NCBI GenBank assembly: GCA_963693085.1
Contig: OY856409.1
Location: forward strand, 665,227,591-665,291,590
Reading direction: 5' to 3'
DNA length: 64,000 nt
DNA from: Alisma plantago-aquatica
Lineage: Eukaryota; Streptophyta; Magnoliopsida; Alismatales; Alismataceae
How positions within the stretch are numbered: position 1 is the stretch's first letter; every line of letters begins with the position of its first letter. The notes under the pieces are model-generated. The model was given only the letters and a program-made list of their open reading frames with translations, had not been told where the DNA came from and searched no databases. Of this stretch, positions 33,781 through 43,927 are shown one piece after another. The position numbers were made by a program, and so were the translations under genes.

Positions 33781-33882
33781 GAGTTACATCCCAATGATGT
33801 CTTGTGCTACTTACTTTTGATGTAATAGTTCGGGGTTAGCTTGACTAACCTTTTTGGCAATACTATTTACCTATTTAAAAAA

Positions 33883-34310
33883 AAACATTTGTTGTCTTCT
33901 CAAAGTTGTGGTAACATGAGATCCCAAGCAAGTCTTACCCATCAAAGAGAGAGATAATAAGGGAGATCAAGTCAACATTAGCATGTTGACGTTCGAAGAG
34001 ACAACTCCTTCCCATTGGCCATGGAGCACGACAAGGATTTTGGTGGTATGTATGGACTACATAGAGGCATAGAGGCATTTGTTACTTATTAGGAGGATGT
34101 CATCAATCGTAGTTTGTGGTGCTACACTAGGAAGTCATTGTCGTCAACTGTCTAAGTGTTTCTTGCGAAAGAAGCACAACACTACAAGGGTAGACACTGA
34201 AGTTTCTCTAGGACCAGGTATATTCCTTACAACCTTCCTTCCCAATCCATAGTTTTTGACGCAACCTAATATTCAAGGGGAATATGGTAAGAAAATGTGT
34301 TTTTCCTCTT
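33883..34310 (+). repeat. copia-1-type LTR, second copy, part 3
   Basis: Resumes the LTR after the LINE: GTTGTGGTAACATGAGATCC, CATGTTGACGTTCGAAGAG, ACAACTCCTTCCCATTGG, down to CAACCTTCCTTCCCAA. It aligns with 28825-28985 and with the end of the first LTR copy near 23750. The right border is approximate. Confidence 0.75.
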
Positions 34311-35852
34311 CCATCTTTGATGCCATAATTTTCTAACTTTTTACATAAATATGCATATTTTATTGCTCATGTCTCGTATGTTTTAATATTTTCCAATGAA
34401 CTCATGCTCTAACATTGTGATGACATGTTGGTGATCAAGGACTTCTTTGAGAAAACAATGGTCAAAATTGTGGATGGTGTCCATCAAAAAGTTGATTACA
34501 TGCTTTATGCAAGTATCTATTATAGAAGAGTCCTATCGTATGTTAGCCTCATACCTCCAATATATATCTAGCCCAAAACCTATTTGGGTTATCGCTAACC
34601 CTTTTAGATGATGTATTGATTCCATTTGTCTAATTGCTTTGCTACTTCATATAAATGATCTAAAAGGCACTCTCACACCACATTGTGCACTCCTAGGTTG
34701 TGGCTTGACATTCTATCCTTCTTCTTTGTATATAGACACTCTATCCTTACGCTTCATGTCTTGCTATTTTGACACCATATAGCTTTTTCTTCACCTACCC
34801 CTCAAGAGGTACATCAACAAGAAATGATAAAAAATAGGAAATCATGATCAATATATGAAATCACTTATTAATAGAATGAGTATCAGTAGTCTTGATATCT
34901 CTTAATAGTTACTATCACTATGTTAAAAAACATAAGGGTTTTGTATATCACCGTACAACATGTGGTACGATATATCATGTTATCACTCACATGATCATCT
35001 ATTAATTAGAAAAAACAAAAATCATCATAATGATTATACATAGTTTGATTATCGATCAATTTTAAAATAAATCTTGATGCAACTACTATGACATGTATAT
35101 ACATTTGAAATTTCTAAAACTTTATGTTTTTCCAAGATAGTTCATTGTATATTTTTTGTAAACTCTTGTGGGAGTATATATATGATGTATTAAATTTTTT
35201 ACATGCCATACCATATTTCAAATCATTCGACATAGTTTTATTATGGATCAATTTTAGACAAAATCTTGATGCAACTACTATGACATGTATTTACATTTGA
35301 AATATATATAACTTTAAGTTTTTCCATGATAGTTGACAATATATATATATTTTGTAAACTCTTGTGAGAGTATAGATATGATGTAATAAATTAGTTAATG
35401 AGACATTGTACGTCATACCATATTTCAAATGATTTTATTCAAAACTAGAGGACGTTTCTCTATAAATATAAAGATGAATATTGGTGATGGAAAATGGAAG
35501 AAAATAAGATAAGGCCATATAGTTCTATCTTCTTTGTAAATATGTTGTATGTTTCTTATTTTCTCTTGTTCCCATGTTTATTCATAAACAAGTAATCCCC
35601 TCTATTTGTTGTTATATATGGAAAATTGACCTTAAGGTTATGGCCTTTTATCAGTATCTATTCATTCATACATAATTTACATGATCGATTAAAACCATAT
35701 ACTATTTTTAGGTAATTTAATTGCATACTGAGGTATGTGAATCACCAAAATGATGTAGATATTAAAATTTAGAAATATATTTAAAGTATTTAGTCACCCA
35801 CAAGTAGAGTACATCCATGATATAAATTTATAAAATGTGGTCAGTGCCCATG
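34311..35852. other. AT-rich filler without recognised element
   Basis: Very AT-rich, no frame of interest, no motif recognised apart from a tandem duplication at 35030-35430. It is the only long stretch in the left half that I cannot assign to an element. Confidence 0.5.
35030..35430. repeat. tandem duplication of about 200 bp
   Basis: Shared blocks GATGCAACTACTATGACATG (35076 and 35268), TTTGTAAACTCTTGTG and CATACCATATTTCAAAT recur with a spacing of about 192-207 bases, the spacing varying through small indels. Confidence 0.8.
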
Positions 35853-35857
35853 GTTCA
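35853..35857. repeat. target-site duplication of Tekay-2 (left copy)
   Basis: GTTCA immediately before the 5' LTR, matched exactly by GTTCA at 46692-46696 immediately after the 3' LTR. Confidence 0.95.
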
Positions 35858-38618
35858 TGTTATAACCTCTTTTTCAAAACCATGTAATGAGATTTATGAA
35901 TCTCCTTTAAAAGATAAATAAGATCCATGTTTGATTTCATGGTTTTATTTGAATGAATTTCGTGCATGCTTTCTTGTTGGGCCTTATTGGCCATTAAGCC
36001 CATTTGAAAGAAAAATAAAAAGAAGTGAAAAAGGAATTCCATTTAATAAAAGAATACAAGGGGATAATGGAATATATAAGAAAATAGATAAAAGGTGATT
36101 AAAAGGATAAAATATAATTTCCCATAATGGGATTTCGTGTTATAAAGGGTCCTTGGGGTTCAAGGAACTCAGGATAATTAAATAATAGTAAGGGAAATAA
36201 AGAAAATGTGGAAAATATGAATAAAAAGGTGTTTTCTTGCAACCAAAGAAAAGGAACGGTTTAATTGATATAATGATCTTAAATTTTGCAGGATGCGAGA
36301 TAAAAACATAAAGGAGTTTCCCTCAAAATTTGAATAAAAATGGAGTTAAGAATTGGGAGTTATTGATTTTTCAAGATTATCCTTATAATGGGATTTTCCA
36401 TTGCAATTTGGGAAATATTTCCTTTTTCTGGTTGAACGCGGACAATAGGGGCCGTTGGATCTTGATCCAACCAACCTGGTTCATCATCCAGAGTCCTAGA
36501 GGGACATGGACTGTAGCATGACCAGGGGAATTTTCCCCATCGTTTTTCTCACGATCTAGTGCTTATGCACTTTTGGAAACCCCTTCGTTGGGTCCGGGCG
36601 TGAGAGGTGAAGCTTCTCGACCCTACTTTATTGGGTTATCATCGCCTGTTCATGAAACACCCAATTGGGCTAGGAGCTATGGTGGCGGCTGGGTTAGAAA
36701 CCCTAGAATAGCCTCCTCTAGTCCTATATAAAGACCCCCTTCCAATACCTCACGCTCTAACGCTCACGAACGACCACCTATTAGATCCCAACGCTCTCTC
36801 TCTCTATCGATCGAAGTTTCTCCGGCGAGAGCTCCGCCTCACTCTGTCGTGGACCCTGTAGCAAGGAAGGGAGGAGGACGACATACATCAGTCATCCGAT
36901 CCAGGATCACCGTGATCCACGAGAGGATCTGACGGTGCTGAGAGGTGACCGAATAAGTGAAGACGTCGCTGACCGGGATCGTTAGATTGAGAATCAACGA
37001 CTGACAGGGGAAACACGCGCCGCTGGTAGGACAACTGATGCAGAGCATCAGATCAAGGTGGGGCACATTGGCGCACCGATCAAACGGCCGTGGATTTTTC
37101 GGTAAATCTTCTCTCTAATTGAAATTACAGAAAATAGCTTTTCCTTGCTAAAATCATAGAAATAGCTAGGAATCTCGTATAAAAGAACTTTATATATGAA
37201 ATTTGGGTAGAAAAATGCAAGGAACCTGATAAAAATGGTTGTATAACCTGATTCCAGTTCGTTTTGCAAAAGTACTTTAATTTTCTAGTAAAATGCATTT
37301 TAAGTTAATTGGAAACCCTAATTACCTATAAAGGATGTTTCTTTGTAAATTAGTGGGTTAAGTTGAGGATTATGAATTTGTTAATTAATAATATGAAAAT
37401 TTCATCCGTTTTGAATACAAATATGGCTAAATTAGGGTTTATGACTATGAATGAAAGATAATGTACATGAAAACCCTAATTTAGGGTAAAAGAAGAAGGA
37501 AACCTTATTATTTTGATAAATTGCTAAATAATGATCCTAAAACTGTTAGGAATATTAAAAGGAGAGAATTTAAAGGTTTTAGGTATATTTGATGGATTAG
37601 GGTTCATTATATCTAAGAAGGAAAGCAAAACCCTAATTTTCAAGAAAACCCTAAAATTGGATAGAAACCCTCAGGGACATGATGAAATTGGTTAAATATT
37701 AATAAAAGTAAACTTGTACTTTTATTTCAGGGTTTTCTGTGCACATTGTTTGATTGCTTGGACATTCACTCTCTTCATATTTAATTATGTAACCAAGTCT
37801 GCAATCAGAGGTATGTGGCTAGGCTTATGACTATACCGATTAGTTTTCCGAGGATTTTATCGACGTTTCCGTCAATGATTGAAATAACTGTTGGATGTTT
37901 CAATTCATGCAACTATAAAGTGACTATGACTATCACTATGGGAATACATGTATAACTAGCTAGATCTGAGTCCACCCATGTGGCTATGAAAAGGCTAAGG
38001 ATAACCTAGAGAAAGGTCTAGGGTATCATGAGTTAGAAACTGGGCTACCCATGTGTAGTGCCATGAGACTCTTAGCATTCCATGAGTTAAGGAGTGGGCT
38101 ACCTACTGGTAGTGCCATGTGACTCTGCCCTAGAAATTGATTCACTTGATAGGTGAAGTCATGAGGGGTATAAAGGGAATATGGGACACATGGATCACGT
38201 TGATATACTTAAAATGTAAGATTGTTTGTTAAATGATAATTGAGTGCAATACATTGTTATAAATAATTGCATGATTAGTGAATTCCCCCACATACCAGCT
38301 TTGGCTGACCGACGTTTTGTTTGTTGGCGTTTTAGGTACATACAAAAAGGGCAAACAGTAAACTGTCATTTGTGAAATACACGAATTAAATCCAAAGGAG
38401 GATTAGTTAGCTAGTCCCAGTTCTGGATAGAGTTTTAGAATTCCAAAGTTTTCAAAGGTATGCAAAAATTTTATTTATTACAGCCTTTCAGTTTAGTCTA
38501 CTAGAATTTATTAATTGTTATCAATTAATTGTTGAACCTTGATCAGGAAAATTATGTGTGCGGCTCCGACCTCTCGGTCTCCCTTAATTGGGGGTTATCG
38601 TGAGGTGGGGTCGTAACA
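35858..38618 (+). repeat. 5' LTR of Tekay-2
   Basis: TGTTATAACC to TAACA. It contains a TATA box at 36725-36731, a GC-richer leader (36540-37080), runs of CCCTAA/TTAGGG-like words typical of plant AT-rich LTRs (37310-37690), the GGGCTACC..GTAGTGCCATG module (38045-38120) and the U5 block CCCCACATACCAGCTTTGG (38284). Confidence 0.95.
36725..36732 (+). promoter_or_regulatory. TATA box of Tekay-2 LTR
   Basis: TATATAAA in GTCCTATATAAAGACCCCC, repeated unchanged in the 3' LTR at about 44795-44802. A pyrimidine-rich stretch follows (CTCTCTCTCTCTATCG). Position near one third of the LTR suits a U3/R boundary. Confidence 0.65.
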
Positions 38619-38620
38619 TT

Positions 38621-38632
38621 TGGTATCAGAGC
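38621..38632 (+). other. primer binding site of Tekay-2 (tRNA-iMet type)
   Basis: TGGTATCAGAGC two bases after the LTR end, identical to the Tekay-1 site. Confidence 0.93.
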
Positions 38633-39079
38633 CAAGGTTCTCCACTTAATTGTTAATAATTATTAAATTTCACAAAATCCGTAGAACCCAAGGGAGTTAT
38701 TAGAGGATTTTTCGAAAGACTGAGGTGTCTAAAAAAGGATCACTTCTGGGGGCTGAAAAAATTTTCCTCCGCACCGCTATTCGGAATACGAGGACTCCCG
38801 AAATGTGTGACTACCTGGCCGATGTCTTAGGATTTGAATCGAAATAAGATACCTTTAGGATTTTCGCATCTTTTTCATCCCTTCTCATCACAAATTCTAT
38901 TAAGGACTTTAAGAGTTAGGGATTTCTCTCTCTTCCCCACCCTCATGTGGTATGCGAAAATAAGTTAAGGATTAAGGAATTCTCCATCAATTTAATAAAA
39001 GATACGTAATGAGACGTCACTGACATAAGTATAATTAGTTTAATGGTAAACTAAAGGTCTGTTTGTTATGCTTATGTAG

Positions 39080-40459
39080 ATGGCTCGTACAAAGACAGTT
39101 GATATCCCTGAGGATACTGGGAACCCAACTAGGAGTGCTTGGCCTCCCCGCAAAGGAAAGGGGTCTTTAGAGAAAAGGAAGAAGAATCATGATGGTGAAT
39201 CCTGTATGAAGAGAAAGAGGACTGAGGAGACCACTCATGAGGTCCCAAACCCTGATCTGATACCCTTCAACAACCTTGATCAAGAGCAGGACCAAGGGTA
39301 TGAAGAGCAACATGTGTACGAGGAAGTTGACCAGATGGAGGAGGACCAAGCTGGAGTTCCAGAACCGACTATGATGATCCACACCTCTAAGGCCTTGTGG
39401 ATAGAGCAGCAGAAGAAGCTGACTGAGGCCATTAATACCTTGGCCCTCCGAGACCTATCCAGAGTTGAGAACGGTGAGCCGCATCCAGTTCGGCCCCGAC
39501 TAGGAGCCACCATCCTGGACTTCGTCAAGTTGAATATCGAGAAGTTCTGGGGAGAGGACAAGACAGAGGTAGTCGACAAAGCAGAAGCTTGGCTGCATGC
39601 AATCGAGAATGGGTTCTGTATGCTTGAAGTTCAGTCGAGCAAGAAGGTCCTCTTTGCTGCTCATCTCCTGGAAGGAGCAGCTAAGATATGGTGGGAGACC
39701 CACATCACTGGCCGGGATTTGATAGAGGAACCCATGGCCTGGGATGAATTCAAGACCATCTTCACCGCCAGATTCCTTCCCGTCGCAGCAAAGAAAGAGA
39801 AAGAAAGAGAGTTCACTAGCATGACTTAAGGAAGCTCTTCAGTTGCGGACTTTGGTCGTAGGTTACGCCTCCTGGAACGTTTTGGAAATATGATGGATGA
39901 AGAGAGAAGGGTGGACCACTTTGTGGAACGTCTTCACCCTGCCATCAAGCCCCACGTGATGGCAAGTAAACCCAAAACTTTTTCTGAAGCCTACAACACT
40001 GCTTTAGACATGGAGAGGACTGTGATGCCTGCCCAGTTTCCACCCAAGGGGTACTTGGGTTTCACTGAAGGAGCCCAAGGCCCGAGAAACAACCACAAGA
40101 AGGGCCCGGGACGTCATCAAGCTAAAGGAAAAAATGGAGGAAAAGGGAAACCCCATCCAGAGAACAACCGACCTCCTTGCCGCACATGTGGATAGGGGCA
40201 CTCCGGTGAATGCCGCTATAAGAAGAAGACATGCTTTCGATGCCACCAAGAAGGACATCTGCAATCCGTCTATCCTATGCAAGATCCCAGGGGACCAGGA
40301 CAGGTGGCAACTCCACCAGTAGCAGCTCCACCAGTAGCAGCCCCACCCATAGCTGTAGCCCCACCTACTGGAGAAAGGAGACAAGCTCGAGTGTTTGCCA
40401 TTGATAATGAAGAAGCTCAAGCAAATGCCAATCGGTTGATCGAGGGTAATAACCCTTAG
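39080..40459 (+). pseudogene. Tekay-2 gag
   Basis: Start ATG at 39080 after a non-coding leader. The N-terminus is basic and acidic low-complexity. The retrotransposon gag core reads FWGEDKTEVVDKAEAWL, LLEGAAKIWWETH and WDEFKTIFTARFLP (about residues 155-240), then RRLRLLERFGNMMDEERR and VDHFVERLHPAIKPHV. Two zinc knuckles end it: CRTCG..GHSGEC, with a stop inside, and CFRCHQEGHLQSVYP, where the last Cys is Tyr. In-frame stops are TAA 39827-39829, TAG 40193-40195 and TAG 40457-40459. The frame continues into pol, so gag and pol were probably one polyprotein; the last stop may or may not be original. Gag would form the particle around the RNA. Confidence 0.9.
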
Positions 40460-40498
40460 AGTTTTCTTTTCCGTCTTAAAGTTAAGCATGTAATGGTC

Positions 40499-43400
40499 TA
40501 ATGCATGGTGAACAATAATGTAGGCATGCTTGAAGTTATGGGACATAATGTGAAAGCTTTCTTTGACTCTGGATCTACTAATACTTTCATTTCGAGAAAT
40601 CTTGCAACTATGCTTTGTTTGGATATCAAGGATCTAGGATATGTCTTAGATGTTACAACCCCGAGTGGTCGAATCTTTACTTCCCTTTTGAAAACTCCGG
40701 TGTTACCTGTGAAATATCGAGATCATGAGTTTCCTACAGATTTTATCCTCCTTGACATGAATGATTTTGATGTAATCATTGGCATGGATTGGCTTTATAC
40801 CTATAGGGCCAACATTGACTGTAGGGAGAAGAAAGTGATCATTAAGAGACCAGGTCACCCACCTTTTATCATTAGGGGTAGGAAGGATGCCACCACCAAC
40901 CTATATGTGTCAGCCTTGAAGGTAGAACAGATGATGAGTAAAGGGTGTCAAGCTTTCTTAGCAGTAGTCATCGAGCCGGAACCCAAAGTGCAACCCTTAG
41001 AATATATAGCGGTAGTTAGGGGCTACAAAGATATTCTCCCAGAGGATCTACCTGGAATTCCTCCCAAAAGAGAGGTAGATTGCTCCATAGAGCTAGCCCC
41101 TGGTACAAACCCTATTTCCCGAGCACCCTATAGGATGGCCCTTGCTGAGTTGCTTGAGTTAAAGAAGCAATTGCAGGAATTGTTGGATAAGGGTTTTATC
41201 TGCCCTAGCACATCACCATGGGGAGCGTCGGTTCTTTTTGTAAAGAAAAAGGATGGTTTGCTCTGAATGTGCATAGACTACCGGATGATCAACTAGGCTA
41301 CCATTAAGAACAAATACCCTTTACCCCGGATAGAATACTTGTTTGACCAGTTGAAGTCGGCTCGAGTCTTTTACAAGATCGACTTGAGATCGGGTTACCA
41401 CCAATTGAGGGTCAAGAGTGAGGACATCCCGAAAACAGCTTTTAGAACCCAGTACGACCACTATGAGTTCGTGGTTATGCCTTTTGGGTTGTCCAATGCA
41501 CCTAGTGTGTTCATGAACCTTATGAACAGCGTGTTTCAACCCTTCCTAGACTCATTTGTCATAGTGTTCATAGATGACATACTAGTTTGTTCGGATGACG
41601 TAGATCAACACCGAGACCACCTAAGAAAAGTCCTTGATATCTTGAGAAAGCAGAAGTTCTATGGAAAATTCTTTAAATGTGAGTTTTGGATAGACCGAGT
41701 CATGTTCCTTGGATACATCATCTCAGGAGGAACGATCGCCGTAGATCCAGCTAAAGTGTCGGTGGTTCGAGACTGGCCAGCATCGAAGAACCCCTCCGAA
41801 ATATGAAGCTTCTTGGGGTTAGCGGGATATTATCGGCGCTTCATCGCAGATTTCTCAAAGGCCGCCTTGCCTCTGACCATGTTGACTCGGAAGGATGTGA
41901 AGTTCTTGTGGTCTGATGTTTGTGAAGCTCGTTTCCAGGAGCTGAAAGAGAACTTGACCACCGCACCAGTTTTAACTCTACCATCAGGAAATGAGGGTTT
42001 CATGATTTTCACCGATGCATCAAAGATGGGACTTGGCTGTGTGTTGGAACAGAATCGACATGTGGTTGCATATGCCTCCCGACAACTCAAGCCCAACGAG
42101 GTGAATTGCCCGACCCACGACCTGGAGTTAGCTGTTATCATCCATGCCTTGAAGATTTGGCGGCATTACCTGTATGGTGCCACCTTTGAAATCTTCACCG
42201 ACCATAAGAGCTTGAAGTATCTTCTGACGCAGAAAGACTTGAACCTACGACAACGACGATGGATGGAGTACATGAAGGATTACGACTTCACCATTTCCTA
42301 TCATCCAGGGAAGGTGAATGTCGTAGCTGATGATTTGAGTCGGAAACAGCTGAGGTGTGCAGCTGTGTTGTCCAGACAGTGGAAGAGCTTAGAAGATCTG
42401 GTGGAATGGTCACCTCAACCGTTAGATGATCGAGTTCGATTGGCCAATATCCAAATACATTCTGAGTTATTGAGTGAGATTGTTGTAGCACAGTTGGCCA
42501 GTGGAGGACTTGACAAGATGAAAGGCTTGATGCAGAAGCCTTAGACTCGTCTTTCGCTGGGAATAGATGGAGGAATCTGATTTGAGAATCGCATATGGGT
42601 TCCTGACGATTCACTGTTGAAGGAACGTATCCTACAAGAGGCTCATGGTTCTAAGTACACGGTACACCCAGGAACTACTAAAATGTTTAAGGACATGCAG
42701 AGGTTTTTCTGGTGTCCAGGAATGAAGAGAGACATTGCATCTTATGTAGCCAGTTGTCTTACGTGCCAAATGGTAAAGGCTGAACACCAACGACCGGGCG
42801 GGCTTTTACAGTCTATAGAGATTCTAGAATGGAAATGGGAGCAGATCACCATGGATTTTGTGGTGGGTCTACCGCGAACCAAGAAGGGTCATGATGCGAT
42901 ATGGGTTGTGGTAGATCGCCTTACCAAGTCAGCACACTTCCTCACCCTAAAAACCACTGCCAAAGTGTCAGACTTAGCTGAGCTGTACATTAGAGAGATA
43001 GTGCGTTTACATGGCGTACTCAGTTCCATAATCTCAGACAGAGACCCAAAGTTTACTTCCAAATTGTGGAAGCAGGTTCAAGAGGAACTAGGAACAAGGT
43101 TGAAGTTCAGTACCGCTTATCACCCCCAGACAGATGAACAGTCAGAAAGGACGATTCAGACCTTGGAGGATCTACTGCGAGCTTGTGTGCTCCATTGGGG
43201 TGGATCATGGGAGCAGTACTTACCTTTAGCTGAGTTTGCTTACAAAAATAGTTACCAAGCCAGTATCGGGATGCCTCTATATGAAGCTCTATATGGGAGA
43301 CCGTGTCAGTCACCACTTCACTGGGATGATGTTGGTGAAAGGACCTTATTGAGGTCAGATGAACTCCAAGTGTATGCTGATAAAGTCGCTTTGATCAGGC

Positions 43401-43885
43401 AAAGGCTAAAGAGAGCCCAAGACCGATAGAAGTTGTATGCTGATGCGAAGCGGACTGATGTGCATTTTGCTGTGGGAGAACATGTTTTTCTGAAAATCCG
43501 ACCGCTCCGAGCTATAGCTAAGAATAGAGGAAAGTTGAGTCCCCGATACGTGGGTTCGTTAGAAGTGTTAGAATGGATTGGTGAGGCCGCATATCATCTA
43601 GTGTTACCTCCTCAATACAGTATGATGCATGATGTGTTTCACGTGTCCAATCTGAAGCGATATGTGCAAGATCCAAGTCATGTGCTGAGCATTGAACCTA
43701 TTGAGCTTCAAGGAAAGTTGTCTTATCTTGAGTTGCCTTTGTAGATTCTAGATACCAAGGTAAAAGAGCTCAGAAATAAGAATATTGAGATGGTAAGGGT
43801 TCTTTGGAATCACCATGGAGAGGATGAGGCCACATGGGAGCTGAAGACGGACATGGAAAAAGCATATCCTGATTTGTTTTTTTGA
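40499..43885 (+). pseudogene. Tekay-2 pol: protease, RT, RNase H, integrase, chromodomain
   Basis: Same frame as gag, ending TGA 43883-43885. Protease FFDSGSTNTFIS (about residue 496 from the gag start). Reverse transcriptase [27 protein letters not shown] and FIDDILVCS. RNase [16 protein letters not shown] and [11 protein letters not shown]. Integrase HHCC zinc finger (CLTCQMVKAEHQ), then MDFVVGLP, IISDRDPKFTS and YHPQTDEQSERT, carrying the three catalytic acids; the usual Gly after TD is Glu. A chromodomain (VLWNHHGEDEATWE, 43745-43885) closes the frame, as in chromoviruses, where it directs integration to heterochromatin. Stops: 40499 TAA, 41264 TGA, 41294 TAG, 41804 TGA, 42542 TAG, 42578 TGA, 43427 TAG, 43742 TAG. 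No frameshift is visible. Confidence 0.94.
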
Positions 43886-43914
43886 TTGTTGAATTTTGAG
43901 GGCAAAATTTCTAT

Positions 43915-43927
43915 AAGGAGGGGAGGA
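43915..43927 (+). other. polypurine tract of Tekay-2
   Basis: AAGGAGGGGAGGA directly before the 3' LTR. It follows GAATTTTGAGGGCAAAATTT, the box also seen in Tekay-1. Confidence 0.92.

Larger units (their letters stand above)
29140..33882 (+). mobile_element. L1-type LINE, near full length, dead
   Basis: About 4.74 kb with ORF1 (zinc-knuckle/DUF4283 type), ORF2 (endonuclease, reverse transcriptase, zf-RVT) and a 3' end with the plant L1 style GGTTAGCTTGACTAACC followed by a short A-tract at about 33873-33882. It sits inside the duplicated second part of a copia LTR. Compared with the upstream duplicate, roughly 85 bases of target appear to be missing at the insertion point. I could not identify a clean target duplication, so the left border is approximate. 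Confidence 0.85.

Noticed and set aside
29130..33890. AAAGTTGT near both LINE borders as a target duplication
   Set aside because: The right-hand copy is already part of the host LTR sequence and the left-hand copy is not adjacent to the element end, so it is probably coincidence.
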